From Candidatus Krumholzibacteriia bacterium (GTDB taxonomy: Bacteria > Krumholzibacteriota > Krumholzibacteriia > Krumholzibacteriales > Krumholzibacteriaceae), in NCBI GenBank assembly GCA_023131975.1, contig JAGLYV010000099.1:1-58443 (forward strand): 58,443 nucleotides of DNA. Reading direction: 5' to 3'. Positions 34,581 to 44,276 of this stretch are shown here, piece by piece. The position numbers were made by a program, and so were the translations under genes. Positions within the stretch are counted from its first letter, which is position 1. Each line of letters opens with the position of its first letter. The notes beneath the pieces were generated by a model. The model ran no database searches and was not told the origin of the DNA. It saw only the letters and a program-made list of their open reading frames with translations.

Positions 34581-36794
34581 CTACTTCAGCTTTGGCAGGC
34601 GTTCCTTCAGTCCGCCTTTGAAACTGAGTACTATCGTCTTATTGATATTCGGAAAAGTGATACTCCCCTCAGCTTCGAAAATCGCATACTTGTCCTGGAA
34701 TACTCTCCTGTCGCTCGGTTTTTTACCCCAATTGCACTCATGTTTCAGTTCGTCAATAGCTATATGGATGTCGTCCCCGGGCTTCCATTTGAGTTTGATC
34801 TCGTCGCCTTCGAGCAACTGGGTCTCGTTCGACCAGGATGGGTTACCCCCCGATCCTGTCACCTCTATGTGCAGATGCCCCATATCGGGCACGGTCTGAA
34901 GGACGCAGGTGTATGTCCTCCTCTTGTTCCACTTCTTCGCTTCGGCCAAAAAGGCATCTATCGCGGAGATCTGTGCCGAGTTCGTACTCGCGGAGAGTTT
35001 ACCTCTGATCGCCCCGAGCTTGCCTGGAACCTCTCCCAATACATAGGCGGGATCGGATGACCCGTTCACCTTCTCCTTGATCTGATTGTACTCGTTCAGG
35101 TTCGAACGGGTAGAACGGACCGTAGGAGCCGGACCGGGAACAGGAATGTCGAGGACTCCGAGAAGAACGCTACCCAGCCTTTTTTCCGCCTCGCTGTAGT
35201 TCTGCGCGTTCTCCAGGTTAAAATTGACCTGGTAATTTATCTTCTCCAGCACCGATGTATCGGCCGGATTCTTTACATATTTTGTGAACAGATCCCAATA
35301 ATAGAACACCCTGTCGGAACGCATATAGAGTACCGAAGTCTTCTCACCCACATGCATCTTCTCCAGGCTGCCGACAAGCCTTTTGTGGGTATTGTTCAGA
35401 ATCAGACTGTCGAGCCCCTGATCGTACTTGGGCTGAAGCTTCGGGTCGGAGATAACGTCCGCAAACCCGGTTATGATACTGTCCAGCTTGGCCACAGCCG
35501 GCCCGAGACTGAATTCGCTGTAGACATCCCTCATCCTCGAGGATGTAAGGCGATATTCGGTGAACATCTTTCTGACCAGCATCTTGTTGCCGTAACGGTT
35601 GTATGCCCTGATGATATCACTGCGCTGCGCGTCGGAAGTATTCAGGATATTGCCGTCGACAGAGTTCAGGACACTGTTCTCTACCCTGTAGGCGGAGCGA
35701 AGGAACCCCCCGAAATGAAAGAGATAGGGTAAAGAGAAAAGAAGTATCCAGATAATCGAAGCCACGGAGACATACCCCGCTATCTTCCGCATCACATTCA
35801 GCCTCTGGCTCCGTACTATAGAGTTCAGAATCCAGTAAAAAGGCCTGGTCACTCCACACGGATTGACCTTCTCCGGTGGCGCGTATATCGAACGTCCGAC
35901 ATCCACGCCGATTTTTTCCGGTCTGTTTCCGGTGCTCGACACGAAGAATATCTGAAAATCGAGCGTCCTGCCGACAACGATCCTGATAAACTCGCGGAGC
36001 TTTACCAGGATATTCCTGACCGAAGTGGCCCATTCCCTGTTTTCGGAAAGACTCTCAAAATCGAGGACCTTCTCGAGGAATTTTTCGTAATCTTCCGCGA
36101 TCACTTGCTCGTCCTCAGGCTGGACCAGCACCGTCTGGTCCTCGCCGCTGTATCCGGGAAGTATGTCGGACTTCGTGATAACGAGACCGACCGGGATCGG
36201 CAGACGCGACCTGAGCGGAACGATCCTCTCGAGAATATTAATGAATGTGGACGCCCTCGCCTGGACCTCAGGATCAGCACCCAGAATCTTCGGGTCAAAA
36301 AAGAAGAGAAGCCCGTCCGCCTCGACCATGAAATCCCTTATCTTCTCCGCATCGTCCGAATGCTCGGAGATCGACGCCGCGCGGCCACTGTAATCGTAAG
36401 AGACTACCGGGATCTTCGTGTTGCCATCCAGGATCGCCGTGAACTGAAGGATGATATCCTTTTCGGTCGGGTCGGGGAATTTCTTGGGGACAGGCCGGGC
36501 AGCGATCGTACCTGTACCGGAGCTGTCGCAATCGACCCCCTTGATGGCCATATCGTTCTTGAAGAACTCGCTGGCCGTCGCGTTATCCCTCACCGATATA
36601 TGAAAATCGTTAGTCGACTTGCTCTGTGTGTATAGTGATGTAAAAAAGACAGTCTTTCCGGTGTTCTCGTGCCCGAAGATCCCCACCCTGATGCCTTCCG
36701 GCCACTTGACGGGCGCGGCGACAGATCCGCCTTTGGACTTCTTTACTTTCTTCGAGCCCTTCTTTGCAAACTTGAATATTTTCGCGAAACCCAT
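34581..36794 (-). CDS. Membrane GTPase, candidate TssM-like component of the type VI system
   Basis: The 737-aa protein has an N-terminal GTPase-type domain: basic leader, P-loop GHENTGKT (41-48), a DYSGR switch-like motif (134-138), TKSD base motif (207-210) and FVSSTG (284-289). One membrane helix follows (338-360). The periplasmic part (361-737) is helical, then beta-rich near the end. TssM/IcmF proteins also join a cytoplasmic NTPase to a periplasmic domain, but they are about 1100-1200 aa with two N-terminal helices before the NTPase; those helices and the long C-terminus are absent here. It is 15 bp after the tail-anchored gene, after tssK. Divergent TssM or an unrelated replacement: both fit. 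Confidence 0.7.
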   Translation of the reverse strand: MGFAKIFKFAKKGSKKVKKSKGGSVAAPVKWPEGIRVGIFGHENTGKTVFFTSLYTQSKSTNDFHISVRDNATASEFFKNDMAIKGVDCDSSGTGTIAARPVPKKFPDPTEKDIILQFTAILDGNTKIPVVSYDYSGRAASISEHSDDAEKIRDFMVEADGLLFFFDPKILGADPEVQARASTFINILERIVPLRSRLPIPVGLVITKSDILPGYSGEDQTVLVQPEDEQVIAEDYEKFLEKVLDFESLSENREWATSVRNILVKLREFIRIVVGRTLDFQIFFVSSTGNRPEKIGVDVGRSIYAPPEKVNPCGVTRPFYWILNSIVRSQRLNVMRKIAGYVSVASIIWILLFSLPYLFHFGGFLRSAYRVENSVLNSVDGNILNTSDAQRSDIIRAYNRYGNKMLVRKMFTEYRLTSSRMRDVYSEFSLGPAVAKLDSIITGFADVISDPKLQPKYDQGLDSLILNNTHKRLVGSLEKMHVGEKTSVLYMRSDRVFYYWDLFTKYVKNPADTSVLEKINYQVNFNLENAQNYSEAEKRLGSVLLGVLDIPVPGPAPTVRSTRSNLNEYNQIKEKVNGSSDPAYVLGEVPGKLGAIRGKLSASTNSAQISAIDAFLAEAKKWNKRRTYTCVLQTVPDMGHLHIEVTGSGGNPSWSNETQLLEGDEIKLKWKPGDDIHIAIDELKHECNWGKKPSDRRVFQDKYAIFEAEGSITFPNINKTIVLSFKGGLKERLPKLK

Positions 36795-36809
36795 TTTTCT
36801 CCCGTTGCG

Positions 36810-37739
36810 CTATCTGCCCGTGGCATCCATGGTCTCTTCGACACGCTGTTCAAACTCCGCCAACCTGCTTTGCGAATAACTCATCCACTTCTTCGGCACG
36901 AGGAACGCGAGAAGAATGAACAACACCATGATCAGTCCATAGAACATATATCCCGAATATCGCTGGGCCAGTGCCAGCCTCACGTAGTTAAAACTGGAAA
37001 AGAACCCCTTGAGCTTGCCCCATGCCTCGCTGAGAGATTCCTTTAACCGATCCATAAACGATTCTTCTATAAGGTAATTCCACTCTCTCAGGTAACTTTC
37101 GGGAAGGGAGCCTTCGTGCTTGAGCTTGTCGAAGACACCCGTATTCCTCATGTGATGTTCGAGCGAGTCCCTGTCGTTGGCCACCCCGTCACCCAGCTCG
37201 GCCCTTCTCATGTGAAGAGTGAGCAGTTTCTGATAGACGGGCATCCCCTTGAAGTCTTCGAAGTTGACTTCCTTCGCGGAACTGCTTCCGAACGTCCTTA
37301 TGAAACGTCCGATCTCCTTGAGGAAGAAATGATTCAGCTTGAAATTGTTGTTGAGGCTGCCTTCCCTCGTAAGAAGGGGCATGAGGAATGTCTCGAAATA
37401 GGCGACGTCCCGTTTGACATTTCTGAACTCCCGGCAATACATGTAAGCCCTGTTCGACTGACCGTCTGTGTCAGCGACCGATTCGAAGAAAGATATGATG
37501 ATCTGAACGGTCAACTGACGCAGGTCTGAACTGTTCAGTGGCCGCTGCTTTATCTTCTCCAGAAAGACCCGGTCTACCTCGACCGCCTTGTCCCTCTGCT
37601 CCCTCAAAGCCTGGAATACCGCGCAGACCCCGTTGTATGTCTGAAAGAACGCTTCCGCCTCAAAAGTGGAATAGTCGCTCTCGTAATCCTTCAGGTATTT
37701 GAAGAGGTCCTCAATATATGTCGTTATGCTCTGTCCCAT
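36810..37739 (-). CDS. Tail-anchored helical protein in TssL position
   Basis: The 309-aa protein is almost all helical and cytoplasmic, with a single C-terminal membrane helix (263-282) followed by a short tail of about 27 residues. TssL/DotU has the same architecture (a hooked helical cytoplasmic domain and one C-terminal helix), but sequence similarity is not obvious by eye. It lies directly between tssK and the membrane GTPase with 16-bp and 15-bp spacers, so the three are co-transcribed. The order matches the tssK-tssL-tssM order of many type VI loci, which supports a TssL-like role by position and topology. Confidence 0.6.
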   Translation of the reverse strand: MGQSITTYIEDLFKYLKDYESDYSTFEAEAFFQTYNGVCAVFQALREQRDKAVEVDRVFLEKIKQRPLNSSDLRQLTVQIIISFFESVADTDGQSNRAYMYCREFRNVKRDVAYFETFLMPLLTREGSLNNNFKLNHFFLKEIGRFIRTFGSSSAKEVNFEDFKGMPVYQKLLTLHMRRAELGDGVANDRDSLEHHMRNTGVFDKLKHEGSLPESYLREWNYLIEESFMDRLKESLSEAWGKLKGFFSSFNYVRLALAQRYSGYMFYGLIMVLFILLAFLVPKKWMSYSQSRLAEFEQRVEETMDATGR

Positions 37740-37755
37740 TTCACCATACCTTCTA

Positions 37756-39207
37756 TCACACGACGTACAGGATAAGATCCGATTTGCTCAGTCCCGACAG
37801 CTTCTGAGGCTCCGGGCACCCCCGGAATATGAATGTCACCTGCCTGACGGATGCCGACTGAAGCATGTCCATCGGGTGCAGGACGACCTTGTTGCTGTAA
37901 CTGGTAATGTCCACTTCGACAGGATCGGTCTCGCCAAGGCCCCGGGCCTCGTTCACGCCGAGACGTACCTGCATCGAGCGCCACTGGCTGTCGGAGAAAA
38001 GATTCTTGTCGATCAGGGTCACCGTATCGTTCACGGGACAGGGTTCGGCCAGCTCCATTACCAGGTAACTGAGCTCCCCGACCTCTTCCAGCCTGCTCAC
38101 AGCCAGATCGCAGTTTTTGTATGTCTTTCCCTGGTAGGTAATCGTCTCGGTGGCAACGGCCTGATCGCTGAGCTGGTCGAGGCGCGTCTGCGAGAGGAAG
38201 GCCATCAGGGCCCTCATCACACCGAGGATACCGTCTACCATCCGTATCGACCCGGCTATATCCCTGTGGTTGTATTCAGAGAGAAGAAAGGCATCGATCG
38301 ACGACAGATATGTCCCGATGTCGGTCCCTGCCTCTTTCGTAAAGAATTTCTCGTTGAGATAGTCCTTCAGCGCGGGCTGCAGGTTGAGCAGAGACGAAGT
38401 AACACGGAAAAGCTTCCTGAAGTGAGCCATGAAGGCACCGGGATGCGGCGCGTTGCGACCCACCGTAAGATCGTCCAGGTGTGAGGACATGTGAGATACG
38501 AGAAAATGCGTCGTCTCCCTGAAGGCGCTCTGGAGCTTCGTCGATGCTCCTTCGAGTCCCTGGTCGGAAGAAGCCGCCAGATAAGCGTTTATCGAAAGCT
38601 TGAGAAGGTTCTCCACCCTGTTCCTGTAATCTATCGCTATCGCGTAAAGCCGGTCGTCAGCATTTATACTGACGCAGGGAGGGAAATAGTCATCGGCCGG
38701 CGAGACCTCGCTGCCATTGATGACAAGCAGCCCTATCTGGATATACATCGATTCGGGAAGATTCGGCGCCTGCCCGAGGAAAACACTGTAGGCAGGGATC
38801 TCATAGGGAATCCTCGGCACCTCTTCCGCGGGATCGGGCGACCCGACCTGGACTTTCTCCCCCGGTGTCACACCTATGAATACCGGGACCCTCGTCTCGT
38901 TGACATCGGCTTCCGCCTTGAGAACAGCGCCCTCGCTCGTCACTTCGCTGTATTCCACGGCCATTCCGCAGGGAAGGAGAGCCTGACAGTGACTGACTTC
39001 GACCTTCAACCTGTTGCCGCTGAGGCTCGCGTTCATCTTCAGCGGGGGCTGGGCAGCATCTTTTTTGACAAGCCCGAAGTTATCTCCCGCGCCTGTCGAA
39101 TGCCAGCGTACCAGCTCCTCGAAATATCTCTCCTGATCTCTCAGGTGACCCATCGAGAGAAGCATCCCGTCCTGCCAGTTCATCGATTGCAGTTTGAAAC
39201 CGTCCAT
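37756..39207 (-). CDS. tssK: Type VI secretion baseplate protein TssK
   Basis: The 483-aa protein starts with the family opening, W-Q-D-G-M-L-L-S-M-G-H-L-R-D-Q-E-R (residues 11-27), and has the three-part layout: a shoulder-like beta domain, a helical middle with FRETTHFLVSHMSSHLDDL near residue 235, and a C-terminal head binding the membrane. Length is close to the family (about 440-480). GAGG lies 7 bases before the ATG. TssK links the baseplate to the membrane complex, so the two downstream proteins are its probable partners. Confidence 0.9.
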   Translation of the reverse strand: MDGFKLQSMNWQDGMLLSMGHLRDQERYFEELVRWHSTGAGDNFGLVKKDAAQPPLKMNASLSGNRLKVEVSHCQALLPCGMAVEYSEVTSEGAVLKAEADVNETRVPVFIGVTPGEKVQVGSPDPAEEVPRIPYEIPAYSVFLGQAPNLPESMYIQIGLLVINGSEVSPADDYFPPCVSINADDRLYAIAIDYRNRVENLLKLSINAYLAASSDQGLEGASTKLQSAFRETTHFLVSHMSSHLDDLTVGRNAPHPGAFMAHFRKLFRVTSSLLNLQPALKDYLNEKFFTKEAGTDIGTYLSSIDAFLLSEYNHRDIAGSIRMVDGILGVMRALMAFLSQTRLDQLSDQAVATETITYQGKTYKNCDLAVSRLEEVGELSYLVMELAEPCPVNDTVTLIDKNLFSDSQWRSMQVRLGVNEARGLGETDPVEVDITSYSNKVVLHPMDMLQSASVRQVTFIFRGCPEPQKLSGLSKSDLILYVV

Positions 39208-39297
39208 CGTCCTACCTCGCAGAATTCTGCCTTGTAAAATCCATAAGACTCTATTGTTAAACAGCTTTCCTTGTCAAGACATACATCAGGCGATCGG

Positions 39298-40278
39298 TCA
39301 GAGGTATGTCGAATATCCCAGGTGACCCATAGTCCTTTCTGTGTGTACACGTGTTTTTTTATCGTGTGCCTGAGTTCCCTCGCCGTGTAGCGGAGGCCTC
39401 TCTCCATGCACCTGCCGATTCATCTTCTTTTCGACCTTGACCGATATTTTATAATCAAGGTCCCCCGGCATACAGAAGTCGAGGAATCTCTCCACCCGCC
39501 TTCGGACCTTTCCACCGGAAAGCAGCTCTCCCACCCTGTCCTTTGGAACTCCGGCAAATGACACCTCGTAGGTCGAGTCGCATTCCTCAAACTCGCTGCC
39601 GATGATCGTCTCGCAACCGAGGCGACCGGTCCTCGAACCGAGCCTGTACCTTATCTCCGAAGGAATCTCCGCCTTCGCCCTTACATTCTCCTTCATACTG
39701 ACCTCGAAGCCGGTCAACCTCTCCAGCACGGCGGATACCGCGGCGGGATTACCTCCCCAGCTGTGAAGCGAGGGGAGTATCGCCGCGATGAACATCATGT
39801 CACTGCCGCTTTTTACTCCATCATCGGAGTCAAACTCAAAAAGAGCCATAAACCGTCTAAGATGCTCCTCGTCCATGACCCCGAAACTGTTCTTCAGCGA
39901 ATGCATCCGCATCGCGGCCTCGTACCGGATCGTGGCCGCGTCGAAGGGAGCCATCAGGCATCGAGCCTCATCCTCCCATGTATTGTCAGTATCACGTATT
40001 CCCTGAAGTCCGTAGAAAAACTGGTACGGCATGAAATCGATGGCCGACTCGCATCCCACCTCGAGAGTCACCATCGTCCCACGGGTGAGCACAGCTCCTG
40101 GCTCCGGCTCCTGCGACCTGATCTCTCCGCGGTAGTTCTCGTAGATGCCGGCAGCCTTCATATGGATATTATCAAGGGAAATATCCATACTCTGGAGAAG
40201 ATTTATAGCCGTCAGATAATGAAACCTGAATCTCCGGCTTGTAAAATCGGGCATCTTCATGTCGACGCGGGATGTCAT
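39298..40278 (-). CDS. tssG: Type VI secretion baseplate protein TssG with PASTA-like insert
   Basis: The 326-aa protein begins like TssG (RRFRFHYLTAINLLQ) and continues with the FMPYQFFYGLQGI region. Between them, residues 20-75 read as a PASTA-like module: A-x3-L, then a G-x-I-x3-QEPEPG pattern (51-61) and RGTMVTLEVG (66-75), the usual strand ending. The C-terminal part holds a conserved FCMPGDLDYKI strand and ends in a short basic tail. Start overlaps the tssF stop by 4 bp (ATGA), so they are coupled. TssG forms the baseplate wedge with TssF and TssE. A PASTA-like domain in TssG is not something I know of in other systems. Confidence 0.85.
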   Translation of the reverse strand: MTSRVDMKMPDFTSRRFRFHYLTAINLLQSMDISLDNIHMKAAGIYENYRGEIRSQEPEPGAVLTRGTMVTLEVGCESAIDFMPYQFFYGLQGIRDTDNTWEDEARCLMAPFDAATIRYEAAMRMHSLKNSFGVMDEEHLRRFMALFEFDSDDGVKSGSDMMFIAAILPSLHSWGGNPAAVSAVLERLTGFEVSMKENVRAKAEIPSEIRYRLGSRTGRLGCETIIGSEFEECDSTYEVSFAGVPKDRVGELLSGGKVRRRVERFLDFCMPGDLDYKISVKVEKKMNRQVHGERPPLHGEGTQAHDKKTRVHTERTMGHLGYSTYL

Positions 40279-41942
40279 GTCTTTATCATCTCCAGTTTAA
40301 ACTGGCTGTTTATCGATGTACGAGCCTTGAGAAACGAACCGAGACGGGTTTTCAGCAGTTCGATCTCGTCATCCGAGTAGAACCGCTTGCCATCTACCGT
40401 CACATTGACGACAACGCATTTTCTCACACCACCGCCGGTGCGCATGACACCTCTCTCGCATCCGGCCTGGACTATCCTCTCGTCGAAAGTCCTTACCCAG
40501 CTAGTCAACTGATCAAACGACATCGCGCGGTCACGCCCGCGAAGACGCGAGGATATCTCGGTGGTCACCTGCTGCTGCGTCTTGGCCGGGATGGCTCCGC
40601 TGACCGGTATCACATTCTTCAGCGATACGATCCCCGGATGGTTTTCGTAGAGTTCGGTGATCTTTCCTGCCGAGATCCCGTTCGCCTCTGTGCCCGATGT
40701 TATAGAATAATTGACCGTTATCGAGTCGGGAGGAAGCTCGATCTCACCCGAAAAATCAAACCACAGGGTGAGGCGCCCGTTCTGTTCGATCATATTATAG
40801 AATCTATCTCCTCCCGAAGAGAGGGCTTCATGCTGAGCCACATAACTTTTTCCACTCGAATCAGTCACCGAGATTATCTCCATTACGCTGTCCGGGTCGT
40901 CGGGGACCTCGATCTCTATGAGCCTGTTACCTCCGGTATGCTTGAAAAGGGTCTGTTCGTACCTGTTGACCGCGATAAAGCAATCGAGATCGATCCTCAC
41001 CGGCGATTGAAGGACCGCCCTGTCTCCACCCGCGGGCAGGACTATCTTTACCCAGAACAGTTCGCCGCTGTTTTCAGGCAGGGACACCCCGGCATCAGAA
41101 GCCATCCTCGTAAAACCGCTGTCCGGCTCGCCCCTTCTCCAGGGGGTTATGAACTCCTCGGGAATAACCACAAAACTGTTCTCCAGGGGATTGAACAGAT
41201 CGCTGCTGCGCCTGAGGCCACCCCAGTCGATCGTCTCTTCTCCTGCCGTGAAAATATCGTCGATACTGCCTGAAAGTCCCGGGCAGAAGCTGCCGTCCGC
41301 GTAAAACGATCCATCGATGCACGGAGACCACCGGGCCCATCTGAGCTGCTTTAAAGCCTCCTCACTCCCCCTGAGAAACAACATCGCCCCGGTAAAATCC
41401 TCTACCTGTCCTCCATGCTCGACCGCCATATAGAGCACCGCTTCACCCTCTGAATATGCCGCCGGTTGCATCCTCGCCGAGATCTGTGTGCTGCCGGCCT
41501 GCGCAGGCGATATATCGCGAATATTTCCTCCAGCTACGAAATAGAGATTCTTTACCTTCGCGCTGAGAAGCTTTTCATTCCTCAGTGATGAGAAAAAGAA
41601 GGTCTTCCCCGCTTCGCGTTCCTCCTTGTAGAAGAATCTCGTCCGGGGATCGACATAGATCACCGGGTCGGAAGGCTCGGCCTGGATAACGGTGAATGCC
41701 GGCACGGGCCACCTGAGGCTTTCGGGACAGAGCGACCGCAGCAGCGCGTTCGAAGCCTTTGTCCATGTATCCACGATCCTGCCGTCGATCGAGGAAAGCT
41801 GGCTTGAATACAGCTTCAGCATGATCCGCAGTATGGGATCCATCCTGTCGGGTGATTCAGGAATATCAGCGTTCCAGGAACGAAGCTCCCTGTGCATACC
41901 CTGAAATATCTCTTCGGCGGTCTTCGATTTTTCACTGTTCAT
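40275..41942 (-). CDS. tssF: Type VI secretion baseplate protein TssF
   Basis: The 555-aa protein matches TssF in order: MDPILRIMLKLYSSQLSSIDGRI near the N-terminus, LCPESLRWPVPAFTVIQAEPSD with the domain switch, a beta-rich middle, and the C-terminal FDQLTSWVRTFDERIVQAGCERG segment. ATG 41942 is preferred, one base after the tssE stop; a TTG nine codons earlier overlaps tssE and lacks a ribosome site. Two TssF with one TssG and two TssE build the wedge. Length is close to Bacteroidota TssF; Proteobacterial forms are usually somewhat longer. Confidence 0.9.
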   Translation of the reverse strand: MNSEKSKTAEEIFQGMHRELRSWNADIPESPDRMDPILRIMLKLYSSQLSSIDGRIVDTWTKASNALLRSLCPESLRWPVPAFTVIQAEPSDPVIYVDPRTRFFYKEEREAGKTFFFSSLRNEKLLSAKVKNLYFVAGGNIRDISPAQAGSTQISARMQPAAYSEGEAVLYMAVEHGGQVEDFTGAMLFLRGSEEALKQLRWARWSPCIDGSFYADGSFCPGLSGSIDDIFTAGEETIDWGGLRRSSDLFNPLENSFVVIPEEFITPWRRGEPDSGFTRMASDAGVSLPENSGELFWVKIVLPAGGDRAVLQSPVRIDLDCFIAVNRYEQTLFKHTGGNRLIEIEVPDDPDSVMEIISVTDSSGKSYVAQHEALSSGGDRFYNMIEQNGRLTLWFDFSGEIELPPDSITVNYSITSGTEANGISAGKITELYENHPGIVSLKNVIPVSGAIPAKTQQQVTTEISSRLRGRDRAMSFDQLTSWVRTFDERIVQAGCERGVMRTGGGVRKCVVVNVTVDGKRFYSDDEIELLKTRLGSFLKARTSINSQFKLEMIKT

Positions 41943-41943
41943 A

Positions 41944-42318
41944 TCAACCGACGTTGAAGGTCTCTTCAAACCTCTTCTCGTCTTTTTCCTCCCGGTAGTT
42001 TCCGATCACCTTCACAGCCACACCCAGTGGGTGGTTCGGTCCCGACTCGATATTCATCAATGACACTGACACATTGTACAGCCGCGGCTCAAACTTGTTG
42101 ATCGCGTTACGGACACTCCCCTGCACGTCAGATCTGTTTACCATGAATAGATCGGAATATTCCCTGTCCCACAGGTCGCACCCGAATTCCTCGTCGAAAG
42201 GCAGTGTACCCTTGCGCGTGCTGAGGATGAGTCCGATGGAATTGGAAACGGAATCGTAAAGGTCTGTCTTTTTCAGGTACCCCTTGCGAAGGGCGAATGG
42301 CAACGATAGATACTCCAT
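41944..42318 (-). CDS. tssE: Type VI secretion baseplate protein TssE (gp25-like)
   Basis: The 124-aa protein has the gp25 (GPW) core: SVSNSIGLILSTRKGTLPFDEEFGCDLWDREYS, and the invariant EPR at residues 77-79 (NKFEPRLYNV). It polymerises the sheath from the baseplate. Length is usual for TssE. It lies 30 bp after vgrG and 1 bp before tssF. The ATG has GGGATGATG as a weak ribosome site. Confidence 0.92.
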   Translation of the reverse strand: MEYLSLPFALRKGYLKKTDLYDSVSNSIGLILSTRKGTLPFDEEFGCDLWDREYSDLFMVNRSDVQGSVRNAINKFEPRLYNVSVSLMNIESGPNHPLGVAVKVIGNYREEKDEKRFEETFNVG

Positions 42319-42347
42319 ACATCATCCCTGGTTAAGATCGATCATAC

Positions 42348-44162
42348 CTAGTTGAGATTGATCATGCCGCCCTTGACATTTACCTGGGCCGCTCCCTCGA
42401 TGTCGTTATTCGCTCCAGCCCCCGACTTTATGTTGACGCTGGCCTTCATCTCAATATTGGTGCCCTCTATCATCACATCGCCACCGGCTTTAAGGGTGAT
42501 ACCCTCATCCATGTCGACAGTGAGATTGGCTCCCTTGAGAGTGATGTCTCCCTTGCTGGTTATGGATATCGAAGGGCCTGACATATCGAGGACTATCTGG
42601 TTGTCGCCGTCCTTCTGGGAGATGGTTATCGCCTCTTCGCCATCCTTGTCGTTGAAGACGATCTTGTTACCGCTCCGGGTCATGAACATCTTGATGTCGT
42701 TGTCGCTGGAGATGGCCTCCTGCATAGGGGCATTCTCCTTGTTGTACATGCAACCCAGCACGACGGGGTAATTGGTATTGCCGTGCTCATAACCTATCAG
42801 CACTTCGTCGTCCAGCTCGGGAAGGATATACCAACCCCGGTCCGCCCCCGCGTGCGGCACCATCATCCTGACCCAGGAGGTCTGTTCGGAATCGAGCCAG
42901 GGATAACTGACCTTTATCCTGCCCAGGTTTTCAGGATCCACCAGATCCACGACTCTGGCAACGTGCATACCGGGCATCGTCTTTTTCTTCTTCTCTACGA
43001 CAGCCTCAATGCTGTTCGCGTCTTCACGCTGCGCGCTACCCCCACTGGCGTCCTGCTGTGCCTCGCCAATCCCAAGTTCCTTCTTCGCCAATACGGAACC
43101 GGGATAGGCGATATCGAGGGGAGTGCAGACGAATGTGTTGTGGTATTTGCCACTTTCATCGAATATATGCCGCGTACCGATCACCCAGTACTGTCCATCG
43201 AGCTTGTCCATCCCATTGATCTGAACACAGCTTCCGACCGCAACCTCGGGGACGATGGACTGACCGTTACATCTGATCATACCGCCCATCGCCTTGCGGC
43301 GTTCGTTCTTCAGCACCCTGTCGAGGGACTGCGCGTCATTCACCATCTTTGGCGCTGCGGAAAATCCTGATTTCCCATATATCTTTTTTGATGCCTCGGG
43401 AGATTTTTTCGAGATGTCGGACAGGACCGCCTCCTGCGAGATCGACTGGCTGTCCTGCGAGTATGTCTTCTTCTGTTCGTAATTGTATACATCGGACTGG
43501 AATTCCGCCGGAGCGGTCCCCAACCCCACCTTCAACGCGCCGAGATCCTCCCGCCACTTCAGTTCGACGGTGTTGCTGCCCGTGGCTGGCGACATATTGA
43601 AGTCGCGTCCCGAGTACCAGGCAAACATCCCCGAGCCAGTGGCCAGGCGCATGATGTAGTCGAAGTCTGACTCACGGTACTGGGTATCGAACTTGTATTT
43701 GCCCGTCGTCGACTCTATGGTGCCGACGGTGACCTGATAGTTTCCCAGAAGGCCGCTGACTATGTCACTGGCGCTCTTTTCGTGGTAATGGGCATTCTTT
43801 ATGGCCCCGTCCATAGCTATCGTCGGCGACGCCGCGTGTATCCTTACCATATTCAGCCCATCGATGCTGTTCTCCAGCTGTACATCCGTGATGACACCGA
43901 TGAATTCGAGAGCCCGTGCCTCATCGACCACACTACCACTGGGCTTGATGTTCAGAGTGATATTGCTTCCGAGATATTTCGCGTAATCGCCGGGATCGTC
44001 AAAATCCTTGTCTGATGCCTTTTTGCCCACCTGCTGGATCTGTATAACGAGCTGGTGGTGAGAATCGATGAACTGATCGAGCCTCACGCTCGATATATTG
44101 AACCTGATCTCCTCGTTGTCCACTCTGATCAGACATTCGGCAGGAGTTTCCAATAGAGCCAT
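42348..44162 (-). CDS. vgrG: Type VI secretion spike protein VgrG (TssI)
   Basis: ATG 44162 is chosen with GGAG six bases upstream; a TTG at 44207 gives 15 extra residues without a ribosome site. The 604-aa protein has the gp27-like part (1-380), then an OB-fold (gp5) segment (about 395-475) with GRIKVSYPWLD, GWYILPELDDEVLIGYEHGN and PVVLGCMYN, and a C-terminal triple-stranded needle with repeated D-I-x-L-x and I-x-I-x strands. It ends with the needle and no effector domain. It sits between hcp and tssE. The overall look fits the compact VgrG of Bacteroidota-type systems. Confidence 0.95.
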   Translation of the reverse strand: MALLETPAECLIRVDNEEIRFNISSVRLDQFIDSHHQLVIQIQQVGKKASDKDFDDPGDYAKYLGSNITLNIKPSGSVVDEARALEFIGVITDVQLENSIDGLNMVRIHAASPTIAMDGAIKNAHYHEKSASDIVSGLLGNYQVTVGTIESTTGKYKFDTQYRESDFDYIMRLATGSGMFAWYSGRDFNMSPATGSNTVELKWREDLGALKVGLGTAPAEFQSDVYNYEQKKTYSQDSQSISQEAVLSDISKKSPEASKKIYGKSGFSAAPKMVNDAQSLDRVLKNERRKAMGGMIRCNGQSIVPEVAVGSCVQINGMDKLDGQYWVIGTRHIFDESGKYHNTFVCTPLDIAYPGSVLAKKELGIGEAQQDASGGSAQREDANSIEAVVEKKKKTMPGMHVARVVDLVDPENLGRIKVSYPWLDSEQTSWVRMMVPHAGADRGWYILPELDDEVLIGYEHGNTNYPVVLGCMYNKENAPMQEAISSDNDIKMFMTRSGNKIVFNDKDGEEAITISQKDGDNQIVLDMSGPSISITSKGDITLKGANLTVDMDEGITLKAGGDVMIEGTNIEMKASVNIKSGAGANNDIEGAAQVNVKGGMINLN

Positions 44163-44276
44163 ATCGCACTCCCCGGCATAAGCAGGCCAGTCCCGGCCCG
44201 GCGACAACCGGACCAGGACCTGCGACCCGATTTTCGGTCAATAACAGATTTTCTTTAGCGGCACAGCCGCCCTGTT

